A DNA stretch of 64,000 nucleotides from Paracoccus thiocyanatus (GCF_900156255.1 NZ_FTMK01000002.1:237265-301264), one strand, 5' to 3'; counted from the first letter of the stretch, positions 50,634-60,581 are shown. The notes: generated by a model from the sequence alone, not told the origin. Translations and numbers: made by a program.

Positions 50634-52955
50634 TCAATAGGTCGCGCCGCCGGTCCCGGCGGGAAGCGCGCCATAGGGCAGCCAGACGGTCTTGGTCCGG
50701 CTGGCCGCGCGCAGGAAATCGCGGCCCTGGGCCTGCGGATCGCTCCAGTCGCGGGGCGCCGGGGTCCAGACCGGGATCAGGGTTTCCGCCGCGGCGCGCT
50801 GCACCTGGGCCAGGCCGTCGCCCTGCCCGGCATGCCAGATCGCCGCGACCCCGTCATGGCCGGCCAGCGCCCGCGCCAGATCGTCGCGCGGGCCGCTGAC
50901 GATATTGACCACGCCGCCCGGCACGTCCGAACAGGCCAGCACCTGCGCCAGCGTCAAGGCCGCCATCGGCCGGTCCTGCGAAGGGATCGCCACCACCGCA
51001 TTGCCCATGGCGATGGCCGGCAGCAGCAGCGCCATGAAACCCGCCAGCTGCGCGGCGGTCGGCGCGACCAGGCCCATGACGCCATGCGGCTCGGGCTGGA
51101 CATGGCACAGGTGGCCGGGCCTGGCCGAAACCGTGGCGCCGTCGTATTTGTCGGCGAAACCGGCATAGAAAAAGCAGCGGCGGATGGCCGCATCGACCTC
51201 GGCCGGGCTGGCATAGCCGGCGAACTCGGCGCGGCGCTGCGCCAGGTTCTCGGCCAGGAAATACAGCACCTGCGCCCGGCCATGGCCGCCCAGGCCCTGC
51301 CATTTCGCCAAGGCACCCTGCGCCGCCTCGACCGCGTTGCGGATGTCCTTGCGGTTGCCGAGCGGCACCAGCGCGTCCTGCGCTGCGTAGCTCGCGCCGC
51401 CATCCGGGCGCTTCTGCGCACCACCGATGTAAAGCTTGACGGTGCGGTCGATCCCCGAGCCCTCGACTGGGACGATTTCCGCCGGCGCCGGATCGCGCTG
51501 CGCGGCGACCGGGGCGGCCAGATAGTCCAGCATCCCCTCGCGCCCGCCCTCGCGGCCATAGCCCGAATCGCGCATGCCGCCAAAGGGCGCGGCCGCATCG
51601 AACAGGTTGGCGCAATTCACCCAGACCACCCCCGCCTTGATCCGCGCCGCCATGTCGGTGGCCACCGTGGCGCTTTCCGACCAGACCGAGGCGGCAAGGC
51701 CATAGCGGGTAATGTTGGCCAGATCCGCCGCCTCGTCCGGGGTGCGAAAGGTCGAAAGCGTGGCGATGGGGCCGAAGATCTCCTCGATCATGCCGGGATT
51801 GGCGGGGGCGATGTTGCGCAGATAGCCCGGCGCGATGAAGCAGCCCGGCGCCGCCGCGCCGCCGACCAGTTCCGCCCCGGCGGCGGTCGCACGGTCCAGG
51901 ATGCGCAGGATCCGGTCCTTTTGCACCGGATCGACGATGGCACCGACATCGGTTGACTTGTCGAGCGGCGCCCCCAGCCGCAGCTTCTCCATCCGCGCCC
52001 GCAGCAGCGCCTCGAACCGCGCGGCGACCGATTCGGCGACCAGGATGCGCGAGCCGGCGCAGCAGACCTCGCCCTGGTTGAACCAGACCCCTTCGACCAC
52101 GCCCTCGACGGCGGCGTCCAGGTCGGCGTCCTCCATGACGACGAAAGGCGACTTGCCGCCCAGTTCCAGCGCCAGCCGCTTGCCCGAACCAGCCACGGCG
52201 TGGGCGATGCCGCGCCCGACCTCGGTCGAGCCGGTGAAGGCGATCTTGTCCACCGGGGCCTGAACCAGCGCCGCGCCGGTCTCGCCATCGCCGGTGACGA
52301 TGTTCACCACCCCGGCGGGCAGGCCGACATGGGCGCAGATCTCGGCAAATGCCAGGGCGGTCAGCGGCGTGTATTCGGCAGGCTTCAGCACCACCGTATT
52401 GCCGGCGGCCAGGGCCGGCGCCACCTTCCAGGCCAGCATCAGCAGCGGAAAGTTCCAGGGGATGATCTGGCCGCAGACGCCCAGCGGGCGATGGCCGGGA
52501 AATTCGGTCTCGGCCAGTTCGGCCCAGCCGGCATGATGGTAGAAATGCCGCACCACCAGCGGCAGGTCGATGTCGCGGCTTTCGCGGATCGGCTTGCCGT
52601 TGTCCAGGCTTTCCAGCACCGCCAGGAACCGCTCGCGCTTCTGGATGGTGCGGGCGATGGCGTAAAGGAAGCGCGCCCGGTCGTGGCCCGGCATGGCGCC
52701 CCAGCCGCGTTGCGCCCGGCGGGCGGCGCGCACCGCCTTGGTCACGTCACGGGCGGTGCCCTGCGTGACCTGCGCCAGTTCCTCGCCACTCGAGGGATCG
52801 CGGCTGGCGAAGGTCTCGCCCGGCCGGGTGAAGCGCCCGGCGATGAAATGGCCAAAGCGGCCGCGTTCGCGCAGCCAGTCGCGGACGGCCGAGGCATCCT
52901 CGGGCGCGGGGCCGTATTCCATGCTTTCCATGATCTCGCTTACCTTCGGCATCAT
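50634..52955 (-). CDS. Aldehyde dehydrogenase with an extra C-terminal half domain
   Basis: A 773-residue protein. Residues about 20-490 are a complete NAD(P)-dependent aldehyde dehydrogenase: WNFPLLMLAWKVAPALAAGNT (cofactor), the general-base glutamate in LALELGGKSPF and the catalytic cysteine in NQGEVCCAGSR. Residues about 500-773 repeat only the first, cofactor-binding half of the fold (HGVMGLVAPTAAQLAGFMALLLPAIAMGN) and stop before a catalytic cysteine. The start shares a base with the deoC stop (TGATG). With deoC it would oxidise acetaldehyde from deoxyribose breakdown; this is inferred from linkage. Confidence 0.88.
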   Translation of the reverse strand: MMPKVSEIMESMEYGPAPEDASAVRDWLRERGRFGHFIAGRFTRPGETFASRDPSSGEELAQVTQGTARDVTKAVRAARRAQRGWGAMPGHDRARFLYAIARTIQKRERFLAVLESLDNGKPIRESRDIDLPLVVRHFYHHAGWAELAETEFPGHRPLGVCGQIIPWNFPLLMLAWKVAPALAAGNTVVLKPAEYTPLTALAFAEICAHVGLPAGVVNIVTGDGETGAALVQAPVDKIAFTGSTEVGRGIAHAVAGSGKRLALELGGKSPFVVMEDADLDAAVEGVVEGVWFNQGEVCCAGSRILVAESVAARFEALLRARMEKLRLGAPLDKSTDVGAIVDPVQKDRILRILDRATAAGAELVGGAAAPGCFIAPGYLRNIAPANPGMIEEIFGPIATLSTFRTPDEAADLANITRYGLAASVWSESATVATDMAARIKAGVVWVNCANLFDAAAPFGGMRDSGYGREGGREGMLDYLAAPVAAQRDPAPAEIVPVEGSGIDRTVKLYIGGAQKRPDGGASYAAQDALVPLGNRKDIRNAVEAAQGALAKWQGLGGHGRAQVLYFLAENLAQRRAEFAGYASPAEVDAAIRRCFFYAGFADKYDGATVSARPGHLCHVQPEPHGVMGLVAPTAAQLAGFMALLLPAIAMGNAVVAIPSQDRPMAALTLAQVLACSDVPGGVVNIVSGPRDDLARALAGHDGVAAIWHAGQGDGLAQVQRAAAETLIPVWTPAPRDWSDPQAQGRDFLRAASRTKTVWLPYGALPAGTGGATY

Positions 52956-53899
52956 CACCCCGCGGCCAGACGATGGGCGGCTGCATAGCGCCCGGTGACG
53001 TGATGGGAAATCTGCCGCTCGATATCGGCCAGCAGCGAGCTGGCGCCGATGCGGAACAGGCTCGGGTCCAGCCAGTCGCGGCCCAGCTCCTCGGCCATCA
53101 GCACCTGCCAGTTCAGCGCGTCCCTGGCCGTGCGCAACCCGCCGGCCGGCTTGAAGCCCACGGCAAAGCCGGTCCGGTCGCGATAGTCGCGGATCGCGCG
53201 CAGCATGACCAGCGACACCGGCAGGGTGGCGTTCACCGGCTCTTTCCCGGTCGAGGTCTTGATGAAATCGGCGCCGGCCTGCATGGCGACATGGCTGGCG
53301 CGCGCGACATTGGTCAGGGTCTTCAACTCGCCCGTGGCCAGGATCGCCTTCATCCGCGCCGCGCCGCAAGCCTCGCGCATCGCGCAAATTTCGTCGTAAA
53401 GCGCCGCCCATTCGCCGCGGATCGCCAGCGCGCGGGAAATCACGATGTCGATTTCGTCCGCGCCCTGGTCCAGCGCATAGCGGATCTCGGCCAGCCGCAG
53501 GTCCAAGGGCATCAGCCCGGCCGGAAAGCCGGTCGCGACCGAGGCGACGGGAATCGCCGTGGCCTGCAAGGCGCGTTTCGCCGCCGCCACCATGGTCGGA
53601 TAGACGCAGACCGCGCCCACGGTCAGCCCCTCGACCCCCAGCGCGGCAAGATGCGCCGCATCGACCGGCTGGCGCGCCTTGGCGCAAAGCCGCGCTACCC
53701 GGTCGGGCGTGTCGTCGCCCGACAGCGTGGTCAGGTCGATGCAGCGCACCGCGTTCAAAAGCCAAGCCGCCTGCCAATCCCCTTTCAGGCTGCGCCGCGC
53801 GGGCAGGCTCGCGGCGCAGCGTTCGGCGGCCGGGGTGTTGACCTGGATATTCTCGAACCAGTCGAGGCGGAAATCGGTGCCGGGATTGCTGCGCTGCAT
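52955..53899 (-). CDS. deoC: Deoxyribose-phosphate aldolase
   Basis: A 314-residue aldolase, longer than the common 220-260 forms because of an N-terminal extension, as in the larger class of DeoC. It splits 2-deoxyribose 5-phosphate into glyceraldehyde 3-phosphate and acetaldehyde. The Schiff-base lysine lies in DFIKTSTGKEP and the second lysine in VGFKPAGGLRT. It is followed by the aldehyde dehydrogenase gene and preceded 3 bp upstream by DUF1523. Confidence 0.95.
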   Translation of the reverse strand: MQRSNPGTDFRLDWFENIQVNTPAAERCAASLPARRSLKGDWQAAWLLNAVRCIDLTTLSGDDTPDRVARLCAKARQPVDAAHLAALGVEGLTVGAVCVYPTMVAAAKRALQATAIPVASVATGFPAGLMPLDLRLAEIRYALDQGADEIDIVISRALAIRGEWAALYDEICAMREACGAARMKAILATGELKTLTNVARASHVAMQAGADFIKTSTGKEPVNATLPVSLVMLRAIRDYRDRTGFAVGFKPAGGLRTARDALNWQVLMAEELGRDWLDPSLFRIGASSLLADIERQISHHVTGRYAAAHRLAAG

Positions 53900-53902
53900 C
53901 GT

Positions 53903-54562
53903 TCAGCGCCCGCGCAGCCCGTCCCACCAGCGCCGCATCCGCCCGCGCGCCCGGTCGCGGGCCGCATCAGCGCGGGCGTCCAGCCTGTCCCAGGCCTGGT
54001 CGGCGGACCGCACCGCCGGGTCGATGGTGCGCTCGCGGAACTGGTTCCACATGCGCCACAGCAGGAACAGAAGCGCCCCCAGGATCAACAGGATGATCTG
54101 CGCCGCCCAGTTGAAGGGCGCAGCCTCGGGCCCCGCCACCGGCCTGATCGAAACCGCATTGGGATAGACCGAAAGCCAGGCGATGCGCCATCCATACGAG
54201 GTCACGCTGACCCATTGCGGGCTGGCCGAGGTCGAGCGCAGGTCCGTCGCCTGCGCATGCAGGTTCGAGCTGTCGTATTTGAAATAGGGCGGCCAGATCC
54301 AGCCGGTATCCTCGTTGCGATAGACATAAGGCTTGCCGTTCGGGCGCACCGTGTCGATGAAGCGCACGTCGCGCTGGCCTTGGGCGTTCTGCACCGTGCC
54401 GGTATCGGGCGAGGCATAGAAGAACGCATTCGCGCCGATATCGGTCAGCCGGTTATAGGTATTGGTGATGCGGACCGTCTGCTTCGAGGGCAGCGTGTAG
54501 TCCAGAAACAGAAAGACCACGATCCCGAAGATCACCCCAAGGACGGTCAGGAACCAGCGCAT
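53903..54562 (-). CDS. DUF1523 membrane protein
   Basis: A 219-residue protein with one N-terminal span (residues 4-22, FLTVLGVIFGIVVFLFLDY), a periplasmic-looking domain (about 23-130; TVRITNTYNRLTDIGANAFFYA), a second span (about 148-165, AAQIILLILGALLFLLW) and a basic C-terminal tail. It matches the DUF1523 family of alphaproteobacteria, function unknown. It sits in a row with a small membrane protein (10 bp upstream) and deoC (3 bp downstream). Confidence 0.85.
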   Translation of the reverse strand: MRWFLTVLGVIFGIVVFLFLDYTLPSKQTVRITNTYNRLTDIGANAFFYASPDTGTVQNAQGQRDVRFIDTVRPNGKPYVYRNEDTGWIWPPYFKYDSSNLHAQATDLRSTSASPQWVSVTSYGWRIAWLSVYPNAVSIRPVAGPEAAPFNWAAQIILLILGALLFLLWRMWNQFRERTIDPAVRSADQAWDRLDARADAARDRARGRMRRWWDGLRGR

Positions 54563-54572
54563 CGGCGCCCCC

Positions 54573-54854
54573 TCAATTGTAGTTCACGATCACGATGATC
54601 ACGACGATCGCGACCACCGGCAGCACCAGCACCAGCCCCACGAGCCGCGCCCGCAGCGTCTTGCTGAAGCCCAGCATCGAACGCCGCACGAACGCGGCGC
54701 GTTCCGGGCCTGGCCCGGCGCGCTCGGGATGGCGGCGATCCCATTCCTTTTCAAGCTCTTCCCGCCGCAGGCTGCGGATATAGACCCAGATCAGCGCGTA
54801 AAAGATCAGCTCGACGACCAGCACCAAGCCGATCAGGCGAAGAAAGGCGATCAT
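54573..54854 (-). CDS. Small two-span membrane protein
   Basis: A 93-residue protein with spans at about 4-26 (FLRLIGLVLVVELIFYALIW) and 70-92 (LVGLVLVLPVVAIVVIIVIV), joined by a charged cytoplasmic loop rich in Arg and Glu. It ends NYN. No family is recognised with certainty. The start at 54854 is divergent from the M20 peptidase gene (102 bp). It is probably the first gene of the operon ending in deoC and aldehyde dehydrogenase. Confidence 0.75.
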   Translation of the reverse strand: MIAFLRLIGLVLVVELIFYALIWVYIRSLRREELEKEWDRRHPERAGPGPERAAFVRRSMLGFSKTLRARLVGLVLVLPVVAIVVIIVIVNYN

Positions 54855-54956
54855 CGGGCGACCCTGGTTGCGAAAAACTGGCCCATGGAAAGCCGGCAGG
54901 GTCCGACTGTCAATGACCCCATTGCCGCGCCGCCGCGCCCGGCCTAGCCTTGCGCC

Positions 54957-56258
54957 ATGGACGCGCTTGCCGTTGAGATCGAAAACCGCCGCGACGACCT
55001 GGTCCGCCTGGCCCAGGACCTGATCCGCATCCCGACGCTGAACCCGCCGGGCCGCAACTATCGCGAGATCTGCGAATACCTGCGCGCGCGGCTGGCGCCC
55101 CAGGGCTGGGCCTGCGACCTGGTCCGCGCCCATGGCGCGCCGGGCGACAGCGCGGCCTTTCCGCGCTGGAACCTGGTCGCCCGCCACCGCGGCGGCCCGC
55201 CCGGCGATTGCGTGCATTTCAACAGCCATCACGACGTGGTCGAGGTCGGCCACGGCTGGAGCCGCGATCCCTTTGCCGCCGAACTGGAGGGCGGGCGCAT
55301 CTATGGCCGCGGCGCCTGCGACATGAAGGGGGGCTTGGCCGCCAGCATCATCGCCGCCGAGGCTTTCGTCGCGCTTTACCCCGACCATCCCGGCCAGATC
55401 GAGATCAGCGCCACCGCGGACGAGGAATCGGGCGGCTTCGGCGGCGTGGCCTATCTGGCCGAACGGGGCGCCTTTGACCATGTCGATCACGTCATCATCC
55501 CCGAGCCGCTGCACAAGGACCGCATCTGCCTGGGCCATCGCGGCGTCTGGTGGGCCGAGATCGAGACGCATGGCCGCATCGCCCATGGCTCGATGCCCTT
55601 CCTGGGCGACAGCGCCATCTGCCACATGGGCGCGGTGCTGGAAGAAATGGAACGCACGCTGTTCCCGCTGCTGATGACCAAGCGCAGCAAGATGCCGGTG
55701 ATCCCCGAAGGGGCGCGCAATTCGACGCTGAACATCAACTCGATCCATGGCGGCGAGCCGGATCTGGGGCCGGATTTCACCGGCCTGCCCGCGCCCTGCG
55801 TCGCCGACCGCTGCCGCATCACCATCGACCGCCGCTTCCTGATCGAGGAAGACCTGGCCGAGGTCAAGCGCGAGGTCACGGCGCTGCTGGAAAAGATCAA
55901 GGCGCAGCGTCCGAATTTTTCCTATGACATCCGCGACCTGTTCGAGGTGTTCCCCAGCATGACCGACCGCGAGGCGCCGGTGGTGCGCTCGACCGCCGCC
56001 GCCATCGAACGGGTCTTGGGGCGCGAGGCCGGCTATGTGGTCAGCCCCGGCACCTATGACCAGAAGCATATCGACCGTATCGGCAAGCTGAAGAACTGCA
56101 TCGCCTACGGGCCGGGCGTCCTGGACCTGGCGCATCAGCCCGACGAATGGGTGGGGGTGGACGATATGCGGGATTCCGCCCGCGTCATGGCCCTGGTGCT
56201 TGACGACATCCTGCGCGGCGCATCGGGGGATTCCCCCCGTCCCGCGCCTGTGGCATGA
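54957..56258 (+). CDS. M20-family deacetylase/desuccinylase (ArgE/DapE type)
   Basis: A 433-residue zinc amidohydrolase. Metal ligands are seen in VHFNSHHDVVEVG (His), GRGACDMKGGLAA (Asp), SATADEESGGFGG (Glu pair), the lid domain after about residue 190, and the final His in DQKHIDRIG. The layout fits acetylornithine deacetylase/succinyl-diaminopimelate desuccinylase. Arginine or lysine synthesis genes are absent nearby, so the acyl-amino-acid substrate is uncertain. The ftsB gene starts 24 bp after its stop. Confidence 0.88.
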   Translation: MDALAVEIENRRDDLVRLAQDLIRIPTLNPPGRNYREICEYLRARLAPQGWACDLVRAHGAPGDSAAFPRWNLVARHRGGPPGDCVHFNSHHDVVEVGHGWSRDPFAAELEGGRIYGRGACDMKGGLAASIIAAEAFVALYPDHPGQIEISATADEESGGFGGVAYLAERGAFDHVDHVIIPEPLHKDRICLGHRGVWWAEIETHGRIAHGSMPFLGDSAICHMGAVLEEMERTLFPLLMTKRSKMPVIPEGARNSTLNINSIHGGEPDLGPDFTGLPAPCVADRCRITIDRRFLIEEDLAEVKREVTALLEKIKAQRPNFSYDIRDLFEVFPSMTDREAPVVRSTAAAIERVLGREAGYVVSPGTYDQKHIDRIGKLKNCIAYGPGVLDLAHQPDEWVGVDDMRDSARVMALVLDDILRGASGDSPRPAPVA

Positions 56259-56282
56259 TGCCCCCAAACAGCCGAGCCGCCC

Positions 56283-56576
56283 ATGACCCAACGCCTGTCG
56301 ATCAGCGCCATCGTCTTCTTCGCCCTGATGATCCTTCTGGGCCTTTATTTCGCCTATGCGGCGGTGCAAGGGCCGTCGGGCATCCTGCGCCGGGTGCAGT
56401 TGCAGGCCGAGACGCAGGAGCTGGCCCAGCAACGCGACATGCTGCAAACCGAGGTGGACCGGATGCGCAACCTGACGCGGCGGCTGTCGGACGATTACCT
56501 GGACATCGACCTTCTGGACGAACGCGCCCGCAACGTGCTGGGCCTGGTGCGCGCCGACGAAATCATCATTCGCTGA
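56283..56576 (+). CDS. ftsB: Cell division protein FtsB (septum formation initiator family)
   Basis: A 97-residue single-span protein: membrane segment at residues 8-28 (AIVFFALMILLGLYFAYAAV), then a coiled coil (about 36-72, LQAETQELAQQRDMLQTEVDRM) and a short tail (DYLDIDLLDERARNVLGLVR) that contacts FtsQ in homologs. The family is DivIC/FtsB. Location just before pdhA is common in alphaproteobacteria. Confidence 0.92.
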   Translation: MTQRLSISAIVFFALMILLGLYFAYAAVQGPSGILRRVQLQAETQELAQQRDMLQTEVDRMRNLTRRLSDDYLDIDLLDERARNVLGLVRADEIIIR

Positions 56577-56605
56577 ATGCCAGGCCACCAGGCCCGGCCT
56601 CGTCA

Positions 56606-56626
56606 TTCACCGTTTCCCAAATACTC
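56606..56626 (-). repeat. Intergenic repeat A, single arm (copy 4)
   Basis: TTCACCGTTTCCCAAATACTC, the reverse complement of the arm at 23836, lies 30 bp after the ftsB stop. No opposite arm is seen. Confidence 0.8.
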
Positions 56627-56763
56627 CCGCAACCGCGCCGGCGGGCGCGGCGGCGCCGCCCCATGTCGAAAGCTGCCCGACCCGCCGTGCCGGCGGCTTT
56701 CCGCATTGCCCCTGGACGGATGCACGAGGCCGGTTTACTTCCCCCGACCGCTTCGCCTAGAAC

Positions 56764-56781
56764 TAGTTTAACGCTGAACTA
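56764..56781 (+). promoter_or_regulatory. Operator-like palindrome at the pdhA promoter
   Basis: TAGTTTAACGCTGAACTA: arms TAGTT / AACTA with a CG centre and 14 of 18 positions symmetrical. It follows a plausible -35 TTTACT (56734) and -10 TAGAAC (56758), so a bound protein would cover the transcription start. A repressor such as a PdhR- or LacI-type regulator is possible. Confidence 0.6.
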
Positions 56782-56804
56782 TCCCCGCCCCGAGGAGGAG
56801 GCCC

Positions 56805-57836
56805 ATGGTCAGAAAGCCCGCAGCCAAGCAAAGCACGCCCAACGTGTCCAAGGATGAGCTGCTTCGATACTACCGCGACATGCTGCTGATCCGGCGATTC
56901 GAGGAAAAGGCCGGCCAGCTTTACGGCATGGGCCTGATCGGCGGGTTCTGCCATCTCTATATCGGGCAGGAAGCGGTGGTGGTCGGCCTGGAAGCCGCCG
57001 CGAAAGACGGCGACAAGCGCATCACCTCCTATCGCGACCACGGCCATATGCTGGCCTGCGGCATGGATGCCCGCGGCGTGATGGCGGAACTGACCGGGCG
57101 CATCGGCGGCTATTCCAAGGGCAAGGGCGGCTCGATGCACATGTTCAGCCGCGAAAAGCATTTCTACGGCGGCCATGGCATCGTCGCGGCCCAGGTCCCG
57201 CTGGGCGCCGGCCTTGCCTTTGCCGACAAATACCTGGGCAACGACAATGTCACCTTCGTCTATTTCGGCGACGGCGCCGCAAACCAGGGCCAGGTCTACG
57301 AGACCTACAACATGGCCGAGCTTTGGGACCTGCCGGTGGTCTTCGTGATCGAGAACAACCAGTATGCCATGGGCACCTCGGTCAAGCGCTCGACCAAATC
57401 GACGACGCTTTACGGCCGCGGCGAGGCCTTCGGCATCCCCGGTGAACAGGTGGACGGCATGGACGTGCTGGCGGTCAAGGCCGCGGGCGAAAAGGCGGTG
57501 GCGCATTGCCGCGCCGGCAAGGGTCCCTACATCCTGGAAGTCATGACCTATCGCTATCGCGGCCATTCCATGTCCGACCCGGCGAAATACCGCACCCGCG
57601 AAGAGGTGCAGAAGATGCGCGACGAACGCGACGCCATCGAACATGTGCGCGACATGCTGCTGACCGGCCAACATGCCTCGGAAGAGGACCTCAAGGCCAT
57701 CGACAAGGAAATCAAGGATATCGTGAACGATTCCGCCGAATTCGCCAAGGACAGCCCCGAGCCGCCGCTGGACGAGCTGTGGACCGACATCTACGCCACG
57801 GACGTGCCGCAAGGCGGCGCGGAACAGAACGCCTGA
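56805..57836 (+). CDS. pdhA: Pyruvate dehydrogenase E1 component, alpha subunit
   Basis: A 343-residue thiamine-diphosphate subunit of the alpha2beta2 E1 enzyme that decarboxylates pyruvate. The TPP motif runs from [12 protein letters not shown] to [12 protein letters not shown] (GDG...NN). The conserved [18 protein letters not shown] loop is present. A GAGGAGGAGG ribosome site precedes the start. It is the first gene of pdhABC; pdhB starts 13 bp later. The N-terminal 15 residues ([14 protein letters not shown]) are basic and variable. Confidence 0.97.
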   Translation: MVRKPAAKQSTPNVSKDELLRYYRDMLLIRRFEEKAGQLYGMGLIGGFCHLYIGQEAVVVGLEAAAKDGDKRITSYRDHGHMLACGMDARGVMAELTGRIGGYSKGKGGSMHMFSREKHFYGGHGIVAAQVPLGAGLAFADKYLGNDNVTFVYFGDGAANQGQVYETYNMAELWDLPVVFVIENNQYAMGTSVKRSTKSTTLYGRGEAFGIPGEQVDGMDVLAVKAAGEKAVAHCRAGKGPYILEVMTYRYRGHSMSDPAKYRTREEVQKMRDERDAIEHVRDMLLTGQHASEEDLKAIDKEIKDIVNDSAEFAKDSPEPPLDELWTDIYATDVPQGGAEQNA

Positions 57837-57849
57837 AGGGGAGGGAACC

Positions 57850-59235
57850 ATGGCAACCGAAATCCTGATGCCCGCCCTGTCGCCGACCATGGAGGAAGGG
57901 ACGCTGGCCAAATGGCTGGTCAAGGAAGGCGATAACGTGAAATCCGGCGACATCCTGGCCGAGATCGAGACCGACAAGGCCACGATGGAATTCGAGGCGG
58001 TGGACGAAGGCATCGTCGGCAAGCTGCTGGTCGAGGCGGGCGCCCAGGGGGTCAAGGTGAACACCCCCATCGCCCTGCTGCTCGAAGAGGGCGAGACCGC
58101 CGACGACGCCAAGCTGCCCGCCTCGGCCAAGTCCGCCTCGGAACCCCAGGCCGAAAAGCCGCCCGCGCAAAGCGACGCCCCCGCCCAATCCGCGGTCGAG
58201 GCCGTGGCCACCCCCGAGCCCGACCAAAGCCCCGACTGGCCGGAAGGCACGCCCACCCGCACGATGACCGTACGCGAGGCGCTGCGCGAAGCCATGGCCG
58301 AAGAAATGGAGCGCGATCCCACCGTCTTCCTGATGGGCGAAGAGGTCGGCGAATACCAGGGCGCCTACAAGATCAGCCAGGGCCTGCTGGACCGTTTCGG
58401 CCCGCGCCGCGTCGTGGACACCCCGATCAGCGAATACGGCTTTGCCGGCATCGGCACCGGCGCGGCCTTGGCCGGGCTGCGTCCCATCGTCGAGTTCATG
58501 ACCTTCAACTTCGCCATGCAGGCCATCGACCATATCATCAACTCGGCCGCCAAGACGCTTTACATGTCCGGCGGCCAGATGGGCTGCCCGATCGTCTTCC
58601 GCGGCCCGAACGGCGCCGCCGCCCGCGTCGCGGCCCAGCACAGCCAGGATTACGCGGCCTGGTATGCGCAGATCCCCGGCCTCAAGGTGGTGATGCCCTA
58701 TTCGGCCGCCGACGCCAAGGGCTTGCTCAAGACCGCGATCCGCGACCCGAACCCGGTGATCTTCCTGGAAAACGAAATCCTCTACGGCCGCAGCTTCGAA
58801 GTGCCGGACCTGCCCGATTTCACCATCCCCTTCGGCAAGGCCAGCATCGCGCGCCCCGGCCGCGACGTGACCATTGTCAGCTTCGGCATCGGCATGGCCC
58901 ATGCGCTGGAAGCGGCCGAGACCCTGGCCGCCGATGGCATCGAAGCCGAGGTGATCGACCTGCGCACCCTGCGCCCCATCGACTATGCCACGGTCATCGC
59001 CTCGGTGAAAAAGACCAACCGCTGCGTGACGGTGGAAGAAGGCTTCCCGGTCGGCGCCATCGGCAACCACATTTCGGCGCATCTGATGGAGAACGCCTTC
59101 GACTGGCTGGACGCGCCGGTGATCAACTGCACCGGCAAGGACGTGCCGATGCCCTATGCCGCGAACCTGGAAAAACACGCGCTGATCACCGCCGCCGAGG
59201 TGGTCGAGGCGGTGAAAAAAGTCACCTATCGCTGA
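57850..59235 (+). CDS. pdhB: Pyruvate dehydrogenase E1 component, beta subunit with lipoyl domain
   Basis: A 461-residue protein. Residues 1-80 form a lipoyl domain ([12 protein letters not shown] carries the lipoyl lysine, about 43) joined by an Ala/Pro-rich linker (about 90-130) to the E1 beta transketolase-type domain (about 135-461; [44 protein letters not shown]). A lipoyl domain on E1 beta is typical of alphaproteobacteria. Its first ~240 bp are nearly identical to the start of pdhC. Confidence 0.97.
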   Translation: MATEILMPALSPTMEEGTLAKWLVKEGDNVKSGDILAEIETDKATMEFEAVDEGIVGKLLVEAGAQGVKVNTPIALLLEEGETADDAKLPASAKSASEPQAEKPPAQSDAPAQSAVEAVATPEPDQSPDWPEGTPTRTMTVREALREAMAEEMERDPTVFLMGEEVGEYQGAYKISQGLLDRFGPRRVVDTPISEYGFAGIGTGAALAGLRPIVEFMTFNFAMQAIDHIINSAAKTLYMSGGQMGCPIVFRGPNGAAARVAAQHSQDYAAWYAQIPGLKVVMPYSAADAKGLLKTAIRDPNPVIFLENEILYGRSFEVPDLPDFTIPFGKASIARPGRDVTIVSFGIGMAHALEAAETLAADGIEAEVIDLRTLRPIDYATVIASVKKTNRCVTVEEGFPVGAIGNHISAHLMENAFDWLDAPVINCTGKDVPMPYAANLEKHALITAAEVVEAVKKVTYR

Positions 59236-59248
59236 GGGAGGGCAGAAG

Positions 59249-60559
59249 ATGCCGACCGAAATCCTGATGCCCGCCCTGTCGCCGACCATGGAGGAAGGCA
59301 CGCTGGCCAAATGGCTGGTCAAGGAGGGGGACGCGGTCAAATCCGGCGACATCCTCGCCGAGATCGAAACCGACAAGGCCACGATGGAGTTCGAGGCCGT
59401 CGACGAAGGCACCGTCGGCAAGCTGCTGGTGACCGAGGGCACGGCGGGGGTCAAGGTCAACACCCCCATCGCCGTGCTGCTGGAAGAAGGCGAATCCGCC
59501 GATGACATCGGCGCAGCACCCAAGGCAGAGGCCGCGCCCAAGCAGGACACACAGCCCGAGGCCCCGAAAGCCGACGCGACCCCCGCCGCAGCCGCGACAC
59601 CAGTCGCGGCCGCGGCGAAATCGGCCAGCGGCGAGCGCGTCTTCGCCTCGCCGCTTGCGCGGCGCATCGCGGCGGAAAAAGGCATCGACCTCGGCGCGGT
59701 CCAGGGCTCGGGCCCGCATGGCCGCATCGTCAAGGCCGATGTCGAAGCCGCCCAGCCCGGCACGGCCAAGCCGGCCGACGCCCAGACGCCGAAAGCCGAC
59801 CAGGCCCCCGCGGCAGCCGCGGCCCCGACCGGTCCCTCCGCGGAAACCGTCCTCAAGCTCTATGCCGACCGCGAAACCGAGGAAGTGGCGCTCGACGGCA
59901 TGCGCCGCACCATCGCCGCGCGGCTTTCCGAAGCCAAGCAGACCATCCCGCATTTCTACCTGCGCCGGTCCGCCAAGCTCGACGAGCTGATGAAGTTCCG
60001 CGCCATGCTGAACAAGCAGCTTGAATCGCGGGGCGTGAAACTGTCGGTCAACGACTTCATCATCAAGGCCTGCGCGCTGGCCCTGCAAGAGGTGCCCGAT
60101 GCCAATGCCGTCTGGGCCGGCGACCGCATCCTCAAGCTGAAGCCGTCCGACGTGGCCGTGGCGGTCGCGGTCGAAGGCGGGCTCTTCACCCCGGTTCTCA
60201 AGGACGCGCAGCAAAAGACCCTCTCGACCCTCTCGGCCGAGATGAAGGACCTGGCCAGCCGCGCCAAGACGAAAAAGCTTGCACCCCACGAATACCAGGG
60301 CGGTAGCTTCGCCATCTCGAATCTCGGCATGTTCGGGATCGAGAATTTCGACGCGGTGATCAACCCGCCGCATGGCGCGATCCTGGCCGTCGGCGCCGGC
60401 ATCCCGACCCCGGTGGCCGAGAATGGCGAGGTGGTGATCCGCAACCTCATGTCCATGACGCTTTCCGTCGACCACCGGGTGATCGACGGCGCGCTTGGCG
60501 CCCAGTTGCTAGAGGCCATCATCCGGCATCTGGAAAACCCGATGGGCATGCTGGCCTGA
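59249..60559 (+). CDS. pdhC: Dihydrolipoamide acetyltransferase (E2) of pyruvate dehydrogenase
   Basis: A 436-residue E2 that passes the acetyl group from lipoate to CoA. Domains: lipoyl domain 1-80 (lysine in [10 protein letters not shown]), Ala/Pro linker, E1/E3-binding domain about 128-165 ([30 protein letters not shown]), second linker, and the catalytic domain from about 208 to 436 with the active-site [14 protein letters not shown]. The lpd (E3) gene does not follow; a terminator does. LipB at 6.7 kb would octanoylate these lipoyl domains. Confidence 0.97.
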   Translation: MPTEILMPALSPTMEEGTLAKWLVKEGDAVKSGDILAEIETDKATMEFEAVDEGTVGKLLVTEGTAGVKVNTPIAVLLEEGESADDIGAAPKAEAAPKQDTQPEAPKADATPAAAATPVAAAAKSASGERVFASPLARRIAAEKGIDLGAVQGSGPHGRIVKADVEAAQPGTAKPADAQTPKADQAPAAAAAPTGPSAETVLKLYADRETEEVALDGMRRTIAARLSEAKQTIPHFYLRRSAKLDELMKFRAMLNKQLESRGVKLSVNDFIIKACALALQEVPDANAVWAGDRILKLKPSDVAVAVAVEGGLFTPVLKDAQQKTLSTLSAEMKDLASRAKTKKLAPHEYQGGSFAISNLGMFGIENFDAVINPPHGAILAVGAGIPTPVAENGEVVIRNLMSMTLSVDHRVIDGALGAQLLEAIIRHLENPMGMLA

Positions 60560-60581
60560 ACGGCGCACCAACGGTAACGCA

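Noticed and set aside
52956..53927. Upstream extension of the aldehyde dehydrogenase frame
   Set aside because: It overlaps all of deoC in another frame; the start at 52955 gives TGATG coupling and an ALDH-typical N-terminus.
56577..56771. A 64-codon frame between ftsB and pdhA
   Set aside because: Arg/Pro-rich, overlaps repeat A and the pdh promoter, and lacks a ribosome site; likely chance.
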